Origin: Craterostigma plantagineum
Taxonomy: Eukaryota > Streptophyta > Magnoliopsida > Lamiales > Linderniaceae
Assembly (NCBI GenBank): GCA_027422505.1
Contig: JAPQWV010000002.1
Coordinates: 27,444,501 to 27,508,500 of the forward strand
Direction of reading: 5' to 3'
Length of the DNA stretch: 64,000 nucleotides
Below the pieces are notes generated by a model. The model saw only the letters and a list, made by a program, of their open reading frames with translations, was not told where the DNA came from and ran no database searches. Shown one piece after another: positions 25,399-37,848 of this stretch; position 1 is the first letter of the stretch, and each line of letters begins with the position of its first letter. The translations under genes and the position numbers were made by a program.

Positions 25399-25409
25399 TG
25401 CTTATATAG
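25399..25409 (-). promoter_or_regulatory. TATA box of the A3-like gene
   Basis: The minus strand reads GCTATATAAGC about 115 bp upstream of the start codon. It is the only good TATA match at a suitable distance. Confidence 0.55.
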
Positions 25410-25871
25410 CTTTGTTTTGGGCAGTCGTCGTCTTTTACGTGTTACTTTCTATATATTATCTCGTCCGTTAGTTTCGACCATCTTAGATTCGACGCGTTGC
25501 TCCGACGCATCTTTGTACTTTTTTTGTACAGCAAGCATTTGGCATACATAAGGAATTAAAACACGCAAGAGAAGACAGAAAGAATACTCTCGGGAAAGAT
25601 AAGTTAGTTATCTCGTGAGAATGAATATATTCTGTGTTAACAATGGTGGGAAATTGACTAAGCTGCGACATTACTTTATATCTGGAATTGGATTCTCCTC
25701 TTCATATCTTCTTATCGATTCGATGATACAGTAGTAGTACAGAAGAGTATGATATCTAATCATATTATCAAAGATGAACGCAACCTTAGCTACATAAACT
25801 ACTATATTTGAAGATCAAAGGCTTGGCTTGGATGGTTCAGTATTTGGAAGAAAGTATCGAAACTTGCCAGC

Positions 25872-28135
25872 CTAGCAGAACCTTAAAGCGGCTTCAAGCT
25901 CCTTCTCATCCTCGCAATTATATCCAAGTAGATACGCTCTAGCTGTTGTTACACAAACAAGATCATTACATTTTGAAGTACGTACATAGTTTACTGCAAA
26001 CGAGACAAATATCGTAGTTCTTACCAAAACGTCCAGATCCCATGAAAGGCTCTGGTTCGTCGGTAGCACCACCTTGCTGTTCTTGGATCTTCGATTTAAA
26101 AAGAAAAAACGGAACATTTTTGGACAAAATGATAGAAGTGGAGGACAAAGAGATAAAGGATAAAAAAAAAGTTCTTACAGCATCAGCTTCTTCAGAGGGT
26201 GAGAGCAATCTATCGAAACATCGTCCTGATATGGTGCAGACCAAGAGTTCGTTTGCAGGATCCATTATAACTTCTTTACATGTGTCGTCACACACTGAAT
26301 AACGTTGGCGTTCTCATTTTTAGTATCAATTACGATCTTGCGTGCCAGGAAAGAAAAATGTGATGCTTACCGTGAACATTCCCAGTGTTTTCACAAACAA
26401 AAACGTCACCGATTTGATAATAAGTGCAGCTTTCTCCAGAACAGGCGTGATTGATCACCATTGTATCAGAAAGGCCTCTGCTACTCTTCCATATAGAGAC
26501 TTGATCAGCTAGTGTCTTGTCAAGAATTATGCTATCATCATTCACCTAAGCATCGTAAATAAAAACATATTTTAGAAACATTATCATCACCATTTTTAAC
26601 TTGTTACCTAATAATCAGTACACCATCCTAAACGATAACCTGAGAAGGAATAGGTGCTTGGCTTCTCTTTGCAACCTGCATTTGGATGTAATACTCTTTA
26701 AATTCTCGAGGGCAGTTGCGCACAAACTCCGCCATATCTTCTTCGTCACGCTGAGATAGATAAGTAAACTTTCAAGAAATTTACACAAGGAAAGATGTAA
26801 TTACGAGAAATATATACATGAATAACAGGCAAGACCTGAACTGGCGATGAGTGATGACATTGCCATTTCATACCAAAATAGTAATTATGCAACTATTACA
26901 TCACCTGAATATAGAGCTTCTTCCAAGCACATTCTCGTGGCTTCTTAGGAGACACCAGGCCCCAGCGCATACAATATCTAGAAGAATCATTACAGATAAC
27001 TATCATATATACAGTACAGCAACAAGATGGATCTGTTTCACCAATTAAACTATTAAGGCTTGCATATCTAAATACAAGGATTCAAAGAACATTTAGACCG
27101 CAACAATCAGATGTCAAGAGTGATCAGTCACGTGTATTAAATAATAAAAAATTTGATTACCAAGTCCCACCAAGGACAAGGCTCTGTTTTCCTTTAGGTG
27201 GGGGGCTTGGTGTTAGAAGACAAAGATGAAAGAGGTACTAACAGGCGGCGCCACAATGATTCATCTGATGCAGCAAAACTCAGGAATCGACATACCGCCG
27301 AGCACGAAGTTAGATCCTGCAGTACGAGAAACAATAAAAACGTCTAGCGTTAATAAAAACACAATAAACAAAATATAAAAAGCAATTTGAAACAACTACA
27401 GAAAAAATGACAAATTCTTCACACCTCAGAAGAGAGAAATTTCAGAATGTGAAACAACAGTTCAGGAGGGATCTGACTGAAAGCCCCTGTCTCAATCCTC
27501 CTAGGCAGAGGCCTACCTCCAACAATATGTTTCCCTTTGTCATTATTGTTGCACGCGACAACCTCACTTTTCTCAACTTCTATTTCAGCTTCAAGAACTG
27601 GCATGGGTGAAGATGTTGAAATAGATTTAACAGCCCTTGGCCAATCATCATCAGTTCGAATTTTCTTAGCTTCCTGTTGTTGTTGTTGTTGTTGTTGTCC
27701 CTCTTCATCAAGGTCGCTTAGCTCACCGTCATCAACACGTGATCTCTTTCCATTAGCTTTCCCGGCCTCTTCGCTTCCAAAAACTTCCAGTTTCTCCTCA
27801 TCGTCCTGAAACAAACCATTATCAGAAAGAATTCACATATAACTACTTTCAAACTAAGTGAAAATAGACATCTGTTAATTTTGAGTAACAACAATTCGAA
27901 AAGAGGAATCAGGAGGATAATATAGATAATGATCTTAAACCGATGATCGCTCAAGCTCGCAGCTTCAGATGATTTAAGAAAGAAACATGCTGCTCGGCAA
28001 AAAAAAAAAAGCTAAAATACGCACACAGAAAAAAATAATTTTTCAAGAAAACACATATACCTGTTTGTCGTCTTCGGCGAGGACCTCCGATTCGAGGAAT
28101 TGAGCAAGCTGTTCATCTTCATCATCGGAAGCCAT
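25872..28135 (-). CDS. F-box protein SKIP31
   Basis: Predicted substrate-recognition subunit of an SCF (SKP1-CUL1-F-box) ubiquitin ligase. About eight exons can be read. [19 protein letters not shown] starts at 28135. An acidic/Lys-rich linker follows with a CAA-encoded poly-Gln run (~27680-27700). The F-box is [19 protein letters not shown] then [23 protein letters not shown] (~27320-27480). The Cys-rich C-terminal half has [29 protein letters not shown] and [14 protein letters not shown], a putative zinc-binding region typical of SKIP31. It ends EAALRFC and TAG. The order of all segments agrees with Arabidopsis SKIP31 (At5g45360) as I remember it. No lesions seen. Confidence 0.92.
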
Positions 28136-29631
28136 ATCACCTAAAAACTCCGAAAATATGATGAAGTAAAACTAAAGGATAATCAAACAATCATACAGCA
28201 AACAGCATACGTCCAACTATCGATGATGTATGGTACCAGAAGAGCTCCAATCGACGGCGATTTAATCTGGAGGACGTCGGTGAATCTGAGCCGTTGATTT
28301 ATTTGCGGAAGACGAGGGGAAGATGAGAGAGATGAGAATAATTCTCGGAGATGGGCCCCACTTTGCTTCCGGGTCGGGCCAAAGATGCTCCGTAAAGACG
28401 CGAATATCGGGCCGATTGATCCGAAAATGAAGGGTCGTCGTTTTCATTTCTCATGCACAAAAATATCCAACCCGATTGGGCTACCATTTTTAGTTGATAT
28501 TGCAAAAAAGCCTACCTTAAATGAAATTATAGGCATTGAGCCCAAACTATACAATCAAAAACTTTTTACATCCCCCCACTTCCATTCAAGCTCAGTAATA
28601 TTGTCGTTTAATTTCCTTTGCACGGTGGCCTATTGCTCGAAAGCTCTGTTTCTCGGATTTCGCTGTGTACGTCCTTTTAGCGTTGTTCGATGATCGAAAT
28701 TTACTCAAAGAACTTCACTTCTCTTGAGTTGTCACGTTTGTGTGCACTACTGAGAACTGTTCCACTCAATTCAGACAGTGGTGTAAAGAAAAGAATGGTT
28801 AATCGTCCACCTCATAATCTGTTTGCGTTACTGCTCGTCCCCATCAAGACAAAGATACATCCATCCATCCAAACAATAGCAGCCAATTTTCTTTTCTACA
28901 TCTGTTTCCTCTATGCCTAAAACCGAAAGGTGATAGAGACATCGTTTACCATGCGCCTGTCGCTTTCTGTTTATTCTTGATCGAAAGTGTCCCAATCGTG
29001 GATGCACCATCATTGCAAGTAGGAAAGTGACAAGGATTTTCACGGATGTTATTTCCCTTTCATGCCTACAGTGGTTGGTAATAGTATCTTGATTCTTGAA
29101 TATTGCAGGTGAGGTGAGGGAGCTGGTCTTTTTAGTTTTGCTTTGTTAGTTCTCTTTTGTTTTACGTTGTCCCTGAGAATCTCCGAGCTTTAGGACTGAA
29201 AAGGTTTGATCTTTAAGATTGGTTTTGTCATGATTAACTGTGCATTAGGAGTGGATTTACTCGTGATTTTCAAGAATTGAATTGATTGCTTGTACTTTGC
29301 GTCATTGTTGTGCAACTTTCGATCATTCGTTTTCATGGCTCTTTGTAGGCGCATTTTCAGGCAGGCAGGATTGCTTTTATATGGAGGTGATGTTACATTT
29401 CAATGGTGTCCCACATCAAAGGATCGATCACATGCGTACTTATCCTTCTGCATAAAGCTATTTGCTTTGCGAACTAAGGTCTTTTCGATGCTTTGAAAAT
29501 TAGTTCTCCATATATATCCATTGCTTATTTAACAGTAGAACACGTGCCCATGAATCAAAACCCGGCAATGGACTTTTGCCTAAGGTACTGACATTTTGCC
29601 TTATTGCTCGTTTACGGAATATCTTACGTCT
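28136..29631. other. Intergenic spacer SKIP31 / ABCG14
   Basis: About 1.5 kb. The proximal ~250 bp should contain the SKIP31 promoter and 5' UTR. Several plus-strand open frames (28385-28920, 29290-29496) have no recognisable domain, no coherent splice structure and low-complexity composition, so I do not call a gene. Confidence 0.5.
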
Positions 29632-32062
29632 TTACCGAACCCTACGCAGAGCTAAATATGCGATAAAACGGTATGCCACAAGCATCAGCATCATGGCCAA
29701 CATGTCCATCCACAGATGTCTTAATCCCACGGACTTAATCGGTGTGTAATCTACGACTTTGCAGTAGACTCTTTCCCCGCACTCATAGAAGTCATTTTCG
29801 CTGTATTGTACTCCAAGAAGAAGCTTGTAGCAATAGTAGCTATAGCTCAGATACTTCATCCATGCGATGAAAGGTGGGATGTGCCTAACATAGTATCCTC
29901 CTGCAATAAGGAAGACCATAGTAGTGACCGAGGCTAAGGTAGCAGCTTGTTTGACGTCCATTAGTATCGCTCCAAACGCCATTCCAAGCCCTTGCGAAAC
30001 AAGGACGCTTAAGAGAACAATGAGAAGGGAGAAAATAAATGTGACAGGGTCTGATTTAAGGCCTCCCATCCAATAAAAGATGAACGTGAATGCTGTGGGC
30101 AGTGCTAGTTCGAGGGGAAGATCGCCGACCATTCTTGCAAGGAAGTACGAGGATAGACGGTACATGCCCGAAGATCTCTCTTTGATCAGCATTCGCCTCT
30201 CCTGGGGAAATGTGAAAACCGCGTTGTATAGCGGGTAGAATCCCCAGAAAACCGAGAAAAAGAATAGCATGGCAGTCTGCATTTGAACTTGAAAGTCTTT
30301 GTCAAGTGCATCTTATAGTTTGTTTCTATGTAAACCTTGGAATGAGAGGGCTAGAAAAGTTACTTACTCTGTCGTCAATATGGGATGCAGGAGTGTGCCA
30401 CCATAAAAGCCCGCCAAGAAATGCTACGCTTATGACCTGGAAAATTCTCAATTTGTTGAAGGCTTCGAATCTACGCTCGCGAAGGCCCCTTATGAGTAGG
30501 ATCTTAAACTGATACCACCAAGTCGTGCACCATTGCTCTGTTGTAGGGTTGTTTCCTGCCATCATTGGGAGACAGAAAAAAGAAAACTTTACATATTGAT
30601 CACTGTGAAACGTTTGCGACTGGGAGATGAATGTGATTGTTAGAAAAGTTACTTACTGGCAGAGGTTTCCTTTGCGCGATTATAGCTGTTAGCTTCTGAG
30701 CTGTACAGCTCGGCTTTTAGCTTCGTCGAGATGCTCTTGTCATAACAAGAGATGAGAAATTCTCTTACAGATTCTGGTTTTTGTTGAGGATCGTTGCTAT
30801 TGTCAGTATCATGGAGGAAATCTGGTCTAATCCCTGCAAAATATGTTCACAAGTTAGCTTAGCTAGTGTCGCAATTGCGTTAAGCCATGGTATGGATATC
30901 AGCTGGGAATGATGATGATCTTATGGATAAGTACAGAGCAATAAGAGAGGTGGGGTCATGCAAAAGCAATGCAAACTCCATTAACATTGTGATGATGACC
31001 ATCACTTATTACAAGCAATGCCCAGTGAAATCCCCGTGTAAGAAGAAAAGGTTAATTTTTGGTTCTTTTTTTTGTTCAACTTACCGTTAGCCAGATCAAG
31101 TAACAGATCGGCAGGATTCACGGTAAGAGAAGTGGTTAATCCAATGGAAGAGAAGTACTCCAACGCCGTCGTTCCAAGACCGTAATAGATGGGACAACCT
31201 TCGGAGAGCAAAACAACCTTATCGAACATATGGTAAAGCCTGCTAGAAGGCTGGTGTATCGTCGTAATAACGGTTCGACCACCACTGGCCAGCCTCTTAA
31301 CCGTGGTCAAGATCCTCTGAGCTGTAGTCGAATCGAGCCCCGAGGTAGGCTCGTCTAACAGAAGCAGGCTAGGATTTACGAGCATTTCTTGACCTATGCT
31401 GACCCTTTTCTTCTCCCCGCCTGAGATCCCTCTGAAAAGTGGACCGCCGATCATACTGCTGCGAACCCTATTCAGCCCCAACTCTGCCATGACATTTTCG
31501 ACGTGGTTGGCCTTTTCCTCTCTAGTCAGTGTCTTGGGGAGCCTAAGCAGAGCTGTGAATAAGAGAGTTTCGAACACGGTGAGATGGGGATATAGAACAT
31601 CTTCTTGGGCTACGAACCCAGTTTTTCGTTTGATGGTTCCCGAGAATGGTTGGCCATTATAAGTGATCTTTCCCGACAGTTTACCGAAAAGACGGCCTCC
31701 AAGGGCAGTGAGTAGGGTGGTTTTTCCGCTGCCCGACGGGCCCAGCATGGCTAGTATTTCGCCTGGGCAGACCATACCTGTTATACCATTGAGTATGGTC
31801 TTTTCTTGAGAGTTTGATGATGTCTCTGCGCTGCAGCTTACTTTGTAGACTATTTCTTCGAACTGAAACAAAAGACAACATACATAAGATTAAAATCATA
31901 TGATCGTAACCTTTGATGTTTTTTTTCATGGAAACAGAGAAAGTGAACCTTGATAGTGATGGGATGCAAAACCCTTTGCAAATATGGCTGGGTAGCTGAA
32001 GACGTATTGGACATCTCCGTGCCTTCGTTGTCGGGCTTGGGCGCTACAGAGCAGAAAGGCAT
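29632..32062 (-). CDS. ABC half-transporter ABCG14-like
   Basis: Plasma-membrane WBC-type half-size ABC transporter (nucleotide-binding domain first). In Arabidopsis ABCG14 moves cytokinins from root to shoot. Five exons: a short first exon (start 32062, [11 protein letters not shown]); exon 2 with Walker [10 protein letters not shown] (~31725), signature ISGGEKKR (~31410) and Walker [14 protein letters not shown] (~31345); a linker exon; an exon starting [16 protein letters not shown]; and a last exon with [21 protein letters not shown] and further transmembrane segments ending LRRVR. Length is about 640 residues, as expected. The sequence follows ABCG14 more closely than other clade members I recall, so cytokinin transport is a reasonable inference, not proof. 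No defects seen. Confidence 0.9.
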
Positions 32063-32173
32063 GGCCGAGGTATGTTCGTTCGATTATAGAGTTTGTGGCT
32101 GGGAAGTTTAAGTTGTGCTTTCTTTCTTTCTTTTTTTTCTCAGCGATGGTTTAAAGTGATCTTTGGTATTGGA

Positions 32174-32184
32174 ATATTTATAAG
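32174..32184 (-). promoter_or_regulatory. TATA box of ABCG14-like gene
   Basis: The minus strand reads CTTATAAATAT about 115 bp upstream of the ATG. It lies between the coding start and the long CT tract. Confidence 0.55.
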
Positions 32185-32312
32185 CAAGAAGGAAGTGCAA
32201 AGATTTCTCACACTATATTATAAAGTTGTCCATGATGTCGTCTTTGCCTCTCTTAGTGGGATCTCTCAACCTTTGTAATAATCTCAAACTAAGATCAATA
32301 TTAGTCTTTTAT

Positions 32313-32416
<104 letters not shown>

Positions 32417-33113
32417 GTGTGTGTACAAGTGGGAAATTGGGAGGGCCACTCAAAATAAATGTGGTGATTCGGCAAAGGAAAAGGGATTAAAATACCCTAC
32501 GGGTTCTATGAAATGAAACAGCTTGATGTCTTATGTTTGATTTTTAGTGCACATTGATTGTATGGTAGTAAAAGCTAGAAGTAACAAATAAGATTGATGA
32601 TGGATGGTAAGATTTTGAAACTATTGATGGATGGTAAGACTTGAGAGTTTGAAACTATTGATGGATACTGAGATGTGAGAGCTGTTTAATCATTACAATT
32701 TTTCTTCACGTTGGTAATGATGTGTTTCCCAACTAAAACTTGATTCAAAATGGTATGTTTTTTAAATGATGAGTACTCGTACGGAAAACGTAACAAGCAT
32801 CGATCGTATCTAAAAGAGAAAATAACATCTCGACATGAAATTGCATTAAGAAAAGAAGAAATTTCTGTGAGTATTTATGCTTTTTTCTCCTCGATGAATA
32901 CCTCGTGCTACTAATCAAGATTCTAAACAAAGTAGAAAAGGTTGCATAAAAGCACATATTTAATAGATCATAAACCAAAAGCAATTTCAAAGACGGAAGA
33001 ACGCCGTATTAAAAAAAATAATATTTAAAGTAAATGGTTCCTTTCCTTTCAAAATCAAGTGAGATGCCTCCTTTGATTTTATGAATTCGTATCGCTAGAG
33101 ATTAGATCTGAAT

Positions 33114-33489
33114 GGTTGGGATCCTCTATTCCACTTTCGGTATTCCACTCCGTATTCCAACGAACGAAAATCGTTACACCTCCCCTCGACAAGTACTAAA
33201 ACACACATAAACATCATGACACCTATGAATTTCATTACAACAAGTGTTTAAACAAAATAACCTCATTATTACGTCATTTTCTAATATGGAGTAGAAAAAA
33301 TCAGTATTATATATTAAAATAGAAAAATACGTAATAATGAGTTTTTTTTGTTTAAACACTTGTTGTAATGAAATTCATAGGTGTAATGATGTTTATGTGT
33401 GTTTTAACACTTGTCGGGGGGAGGTGTAACGATTTTCGTTCGTTGGAATACGGAGTGGAATACGGAAAGTGGAATAGAGGATCTCAACC
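33114..33489. mobile_element. Near-perfect palindromic MITE, ~376 bp
   Basis: The two halves are inverted copies for about 170-180 bp each. The left arm TATTCCACTCCGTATTCCAA (~33150) returns as its complement near 33445, and both arms contain AAATTCATAGGTGT or its complement. Ends read GGTTGGGATCCTC and, inward from the right, GGTTGAGATCCTC. The flanking bases give no clear target duplication, so the superfamily is left open. Confidence 0.75.
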
Positions 33490-34758
33490 CTTGCATGATT
33501 GCATGCATCGAGAGGTTGTCTAATATTTGTTCTTTTTAAAGGTAAAGTGATTATCAATTATTATATCAAATTATGAAATTTTTTCCAATTATCTCGTTTC
33601 TCGTCAGATTGGATTCGGATTATATTACTACCACTATTAATATGACAAATATTATATATACATACATACAATATTAGATTGACAATCGAATCGCATTATC
33701 AATGTGTGATGATGATGCTACTCAACTATTAGCACTTTGAATCTAAACTCTTTTTCTTTTGCAAATCCTCGTAATACCAACATGATTTATTAATTCATAT
33801 AACCTTTTCCCTCCACTTGAACAATATTAAATTTAAGCATTTTTACACATCTAATCATATATTAGCTTAAAAGCTTTTGTTATACATGTACCCACACACA
33901 AAAACTATATCCCTATATTTATTAGATGTAGCCTCGTGCTACATATCTTCAGCCGCTCCATGAACCCTACCTAATAACTTTGTCTGTTGATGGTTAGCTA
34001 TTCATTAAAATGATTCTCGACAAATATTACTTAACCATAAGTATTGTAAGTTGTAATAAAAAAAGCTTTTACTTGGGTTATGCGAGTATATTTTAAGTCA
34101 GAAGTGGATGCTTAACCTCGAATGTTAGGTTTCACTATTATATTATTGTTTTGGTTAATGACTTAGCTAACAAATAATTATGACGGTATGTTGTCGTTTT
34201 GAGTTTTAAGTAATGCAGTTCGGAAACAGCCACGTGGTAAGCACTCAAATTTAAATATGTTATTTACCGACTAATCTATGAGTTTTTCCATGTAATGCTA
34301 TGTTTATAGTTATTACAAAACGTAGAAAACTCGCTTTTCATGGTGATTGTGGGATGTCCCTCCTCACTCGTTTAATTATTTAACAGATGGGACTTCAAGA
34401 CCCCCTTTACTACAATCTGTTTCCTCCTAATCTCTTCTCTCTTTCATTAGAGTGACGCTTAACGACCATATCAATGCGAATCCTTTTATCTTTTTTTAAT
34501 AATGCGACTCCTTTTAAAATATGTATAAGATTATGCAATATGATTTGGACACTAACTTAGCTTGGGAGCTTTAATGTCATCATGTTAATTGAAACTATTG
34601 TTTTTTTCCTGTCATCTCAGCTAAATATCAAACCATTCATTTATTGTTTGTTTTGAATATATTACAAGAAAATTTGATGTGACATAAGGAAATTCGATCT
34701 ATACGGCGTGACGTTCGTGCATGCAATGCATGGCTTGCGGGAGACACGACAAGACACC

Positions 34759-35470
34759 TAGGGGTGTTAATTCGGTAATAATCGAACTGGACCAAACTGA
34801 AGTTTCGGTAACCGAAAATTTCAGTTATCAAAAACTTAAACCGAAAACCGAACCGAAGTTAATCAGTTCATTCGGTAAAAACCGATATTATTTCGGTTAT
34901 TTACCGAAATACCGAACTAAATTAAAAAACAAAAAAAATAATTTAGTAATTGTATATATATAAATAATTAAAAAACCGAAATATTGTATATACATATAAA
35001 TGTATATTAAATAATAAGATTTGTAGAATTGTTTAATTATATTAAATAATAACATTTACAAATAAAGTATAATGATTTTATATTTTTTTAGCTATAAGTG
35101 GTACTTAATAACATAAATAAATTAATATTTAATAAGTTTATTTAGTTAGATATATTTCCAACTTGAATTCTTCATTTTTTATTTTTTCCTATTTTTTATA
35201 TTATTTTTTCCTATTTTTTTTTATGTTTTTTCTTACTTTTTATATTTTTTATTATTTTTTTCTTATTTATTTTTATGTATAATTATATATATTACTTATA
35301 TATTATGTATTTCGCTACATCGGTTTTTTTCGGTTAATCGAATTACCGAACCGAAATAACCGAAAAATTTCGGTTTACATTTTTTAGTACCGAACCGAAA
35401 AATCGGTATTCGATTTGTACCGAACTTTCGGTATCGTTTCGGTCGGCTTACCTACGTTTGACCACCCCTA
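34759..35470. mobile_element. hAT-like MITE, ACCGAA-rich arms, 712 bp
   Basis: Left end TAGGGGTGTTAATTCGG; reading inward from the right TAGGGGTGGTCAAACG. The flanks AAGACACC (34751-34758) and AAGATACC (35471-35478) are an 8-bp duplication with one mismatch. Both arms repeat CGGTTA/ACCGAA words and are mutually complementary; the core is very A/T rich. There is no coding capacity. It has the same plan as the elements at 5521, 37281 and 47206 but a different repeated word. Confidence 0.85.
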
Positions 35471-36322
35471 AAGATACCTATTTATTTACATGTTATAATT
35501 CCACAGAAAACAAATTAATATTTTGACTCTATATATGGTGGTGACGTTGCTGACTCTATATTATGTGCGTTGAAGCGATTGAATGATCTTCACTACTCCA
35601 CCAACATTGTGCGATCCTAACGTAATATTGTAATATCACCAACTGCCTTGAAGCGATTTAGAATCATCGTTATCAATGACCTAAGTTACATCAAACTCTT
35701 TAATTATTTTTCTTTAGTTATATCAATGGGGACCGTGCCGATTTATTAAGCCTTCTTTGCTTTGAAGATTTATAAGCAATGCGTTTTGCTTTGCATTGCC
35801 TACGGCTTGAAGTTATCATGTACATAGCTGTATATGTGTATATAATTAATTAATCCCATTGGTTAGGTAAACAAACAGTAAAATGGATCAATCAGACTAA
35901 TTCTTTTTATCTTTACAAATCTTATCTAACTAGAGATTTCTCACATCCTCCAATAGTTTCTGAAATTTCATCGATCAGATTCCCTATAAATGAGCATATG
36001 TAATAACCCGACAAGCATATCCAAGTGGAAATGCTTTCCTCATTAAGTATTGATTTTGCTCCATGCGTACGTAATTCACCTCAATGATCAGGTGATTAGA
36101 CACCACATTTACAAAAATCACCATCCATCAAGAATTACTGGTAATAATCCAAGTACATGAAAGGTTAAATATTCATTCATTACAACAATTAAATGATTAT
36201 ACGTTGCATTAGTAATTTATGCGCAGAAAGTATTAGCAAAAGCTAAAAATTATTCCTGCTCGTAGGTTGTAGTGAGTGGCATAGGCATGATTCTGTGTCT
36301 GGGAAAAAATAATAAGAGTATC

Positions 36323-36763
36323 TATCAAGAAATGAAATTTGCACATGATCTTTTTACGTTGTTCGGATCAATTAATCCTACATCCACGAATAGTTTCCCT
36401 GAGATTTGATGTTGTGTATGTTACACGAAGAACCCTAACTAGCTTCAAGAATTTACACCCACAGATAATCTACTGGAAACTTTTGTGAGTAATTCACGCA
36501 CTCCACATGAATGGGATGAGCTGTATTTTTATCAGCTGTAAATGTGAGTTGGCCAACGACCATTAACGAAGTCCCGCTCTTTTCATAAGAAATCCGACCC
36601 AATCGCAACCTTCCACAGCATAAGTAAATAACCCTTTTATAAGTCAATAGCGCCTTCAACTGTTCATTCTTGTGCTTCGCGCGTTACTATGAATTCAAAG
36701 CTGCTTCTTCTCTTAAACTTTCCAAGCAGCCTTGCAGAGCTGAATTCGATCTTGATTTTAACA
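36323..36763 (-). repeat. 3' LTR of the Copia element
   Basis: 441 bp, aligned nearly end to end with the right LTR. In the element's sense it begins TGTTAAAATC and ends TTCTTGATA, so the right-hand terminus is TA rather than the usual CA. Confidence 0.9.
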
Positions 36764-37280
36764 GCCCCCCGCAAGATGGACTGTAGGGATTAACTACAGA
36801 CATCTTGGCTAGAAGTTTTTGCAACCTCGCCCAGTAAGGGACTTGGTGAAGACGTCTGCCAGTTGGTATTCTGTTCTTATGGGCAGTAGCTTGATGTCTC
36901 CATTTAGGACGTGATGACGCACGAAATGGCAGTCTATTTCTATATGCTTGGACCGCTCGTGAAACTTCGGGTTTTCGGCCAGCTTCAGCGCTGATAGGTT
37001 GTCGTCCATAATACTTCGGCAACTAAGGATCCAAGTGCCCGATACTCTGCTTCAGTTGAGGACCTAGAGACTGTGGCCTGCTTCTTGGCCTTCCATGTGA
37101 TAAGAGAACTCCCCAAAAATGTACAGAAGCCCGTTACTGACTTCCTAGTATCGACCAATGTTTTAAAAAGCGTAAAGCGCAAGACGTCGCGTTTTGATTT
37201 CGGTAGCGCGTAGCGTAGATAGCGTAGCGCATTGCGTGGGTATTGCCAATTATTAATGCCAAAAAAACATAATATATAAC

Positions 37281-37848
37281 CAAGGTCCTGAAACCGGGTT
37301 TTCGAACCAGACTAGAAATTTTAGTGGTTTAAGGTTTAGTGGTTTAACCGGTATAGAACCGGAATCAAACCGGAGTAAAATCGGTATCTTAAATATAATA
37401 AATATATATTTTATCTATGAATTAATCAAATAATATGAAAAATTACATGATTTTATGAACTTTTTTCAAGTTATAATTATTTAAACTAAGGGATAAAATT
37501 AAATAAACGTAAATTGTGTGGTTTGTTATAAATTAATTGTATGCCAAGTATTAAATCAATGAGTTGCGGTCAAATTAAATAAAAATAAAATAGTAAACTA
37601 AATAGGTTAATTACAAAATATAAAAAGGGGGTGTTGGGGAGATTTGAACACAAGACCATTAAGTACAATACCCAGAACTTAACCACTAAACCAAACTAAT
37701 TTATTAGTTTTTCTATTTTGTTTAATTTATTTGAGCCAAAAAAATTTATTTATTTTTAAATTAAAAAAAAAGACCGGACCTGAACCGGACCGGATTTTTG
37801 ACCGGTCCGGCCGGAACCGGCCGGTCCGGTCCGGTCATGACAACCATG
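37281..37848. mobile_element. hAT-like MITE nested in hAT, CCGGT-rich arms
   Basis: 568 bp. The ends are CAAGGTCCTGAAACCGGG and, inward from the right, CATGGTTGTCATGACCGG. The 8-bp duplication TATATAAC is perfect (37273-37280, 37849-37856). The arms consist of ACCGG/CCGGTCCGG words. The core is A/T rich but contains a tRNA-like module, listed separately. Confidence 0.88.
37641..37693 (-). promoter_or_regulatory. tRNA-like A-box/B-box module
   Basis: On the minus strand TGGTTTAGTGGTTAAG resembles a Pol III A box (D-arm) and GTTCAAATC a B box (T-arm); the pair spans 53 bp, a normal tRNA/SINE distance. No acceptor stem or anticodon arm is evident, so this is not a tRNA gene. It could be a tRNA-derived internal promoter or a relic of one. 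Confidence 0.5.

Noticed and set aside
28385..28920. Plus-strand frames between SKIP31 and ABCG14
   Set aside because: No domain, no conserved motif, and the first overlaps the probable SKIP31 5' region. They look like chance frames.
37641..37693. A true tRNA gene
   Set aside because: A-like and B-like boxes are present, but no acceptor stem pairing, anticodon arm or Pol III T-run terminator in tRNA position was found. It is kept only as a tRNA-like module.
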